The translations under genes were made by a program, and so were the position numbers. Below are positions 45,404 through 45,743 of a DNA stretch of 45,743 bases, piece by piece (position 1 is the first letter of the stretch; the number at the start of each line of letters is the position of its first letter). This stretch comes from an uncultured Saprospiraceae bacterium (GTDB taxonomy: Bacteria > Bacteroidota > Bacteroidia > Chitinophagales > Saprospiraceae). The notes under the pieces were generated by a model. The model had not been told where the DNA came from and searched no databases. It saw nothing but the letters and a program-made list of their open reading frames with translations. The stretch covers positions 1 through 45,743 of the forward strand of contig CALIIW010000044.1 of assembly GCA_938018185.1 (NCBI GenBank). Reading direction: 5' to 3'.

Positions 45404-45676
45404 TTAATTTACTGTTGCATTTAGCTCTTTACCTGGCTTAAATTTGATTACATTCTTAGCAGGAATTTGAATAGTTGCTCCAGTAGCTGGGTTTCTTCCT
45501 TCTCTTGCTTTTCTAGCAGTTACTGAGAAAGTTCCAAAACCAACAAGTGAAGCTCTATCTCCTTCTTTGAGTGAATCAGATATAGCTGATAAAGTTGCTG
45601 TTAAAGCTTCAGTTGCCTGAGCTTTTGAAAGGTTTGCATTTTCTGCAATTCGGTTGATTAAATCACCTTTGTTCAT
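45404..45676 (-). CDS. HU/IHF family DNA-binding protein
   Basis: 90 aa, the standard length. Signature: MNKGDLINRIAENANLSKAQ for the helical dimerisation part, VGFGTFSVTARKAREGRNPATG and IQIPAKNVIKFKPGKEL for the beta arms, including the conserved RNPATG and the proline at the arm tip. It is a basic nucleoid protein that bends DNA. Bacteroidota usually have several HU paralogues, so I give no symbol. The ATG is preceded by an AT-rich leader; the upstream edge of the window ends 67 bp further on. Confidence 0.95.
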   Translation of the reverse strand: MNKGDLINRIAENANLSKAQATEALTATLSAISDSLKEGDRASLVGFGTFSVTARKAREGRNPATGATIQIPAKNVIKFKPGKELNATVN

Positions 45677-45743
45677 GTTATAAATATTTTTAATTTAACA
45701 AAGCGGCACTAAAATGGTGCAATATTCTGTAATAACAAAAAAG

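Overview
The window is AT-rich and looks like a chromosomal segment of a member of the Bacteroidota, possibly near Saprospiraceae (the family placement is a weak inference). The evidence is: four complete proteins and probably a fifth with type IX secretion (T9SS) C-terminal sorting domains or the related gliding-motility-type ending; a LytTR/LytS two-component system with a periplasmic propeller; TAnnTTTG-type -7 promoter boxes; weak Shine-Dalgarno signals; and housekeeping genes (gyrB, rpsT, sucA, rlmB, radC, an HU gene) typical of the phylum. I see no rRNA, tRNA, CRISPR array, prophage or insertion sequence.

Layout. 1-2157 (minus) is the N-terminal part of a secreted M36 metallopeptidase cut by the window edge. 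2407-3150 is rlmB. 3493-5665 is a DUF1761-type membrane protein, a YCII/DGPF protein and an ECF42-type sigma factor with a long C-terminal extension. 5795-8065 is a large secreted protein with a gliding-motility-type C terminus. 8406-11816 (minus) holds pnuC and sucA. 12035-12289 is rpsT. 12668-14338 is paaE with a TetR regulator. 14343-17607 holds an EGF-like lipoprotein, a secreted thioredoxin-fold/PKD protein and a methyltransferase. 18131-22874 is a four-gene block of uncharacterised envelope or secreted proteins: a T9SS cargo, a secreted lipase-like hydrolase, a PQQ-propeller lipoprotein and a predicted outer-membrane barrel. 22934-25058 is a divergent Lrp/AsnC regulator and asparagine synthetase pair. 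25241-27311 (minus) is a NodU-type carbamoyltransferase with a tiny membrane protein. 27541-33716 is a tightly packed phenylacetate operon paaABCD-paaG-paaH-(kelch T9SS protein)-paaI. It runs head-on into a LytTR response regulator and propeller histidine kinase (33717-37341, minus). gyrB follows at 37515-39476. The right end, all minus strand, has a GT2 glycosyltransferase, an acidic-tailed membrane protein, an ABC exporter, radC, a cystathionine gamma-synthase/lyase and an HU protein.

How the genes work together. The two paa blocks supply the ring-epoxidising monooxygenase (PaaABC, with PaaD for maturation and PaaE as reductase), the ring isomerase PaaG, the dehydrogenase PaaH and the thioesterase PaaI. 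PaaK, PaaZ and PaaJ are not in the window. Nearly the same palindrome (ACGAACA-2 nt-TGTTCGT) lies in front of paaA and, with two mismatches, directly before the ATG of paaE. The TetR gene sits 3 nt after paaE, so one regulator probably controls both blocks. A kelch-propeller T9SS cargo overlaps paaH and paaI at both ends and so appears to be translated as part of the catabolic operon; this is the most unexpected gene arrangement here.

Non-coding content is also notable: a 15-bp tandem array that runs into the 3' end of pnuC, a 33-bp tandem repeat between rpsT and paaE, a cluster of REP-like hairpins at 8075-8143, exact 12-bp palindromes 53 bp apart around the asnB promoter, and several strong hairpin terminators.
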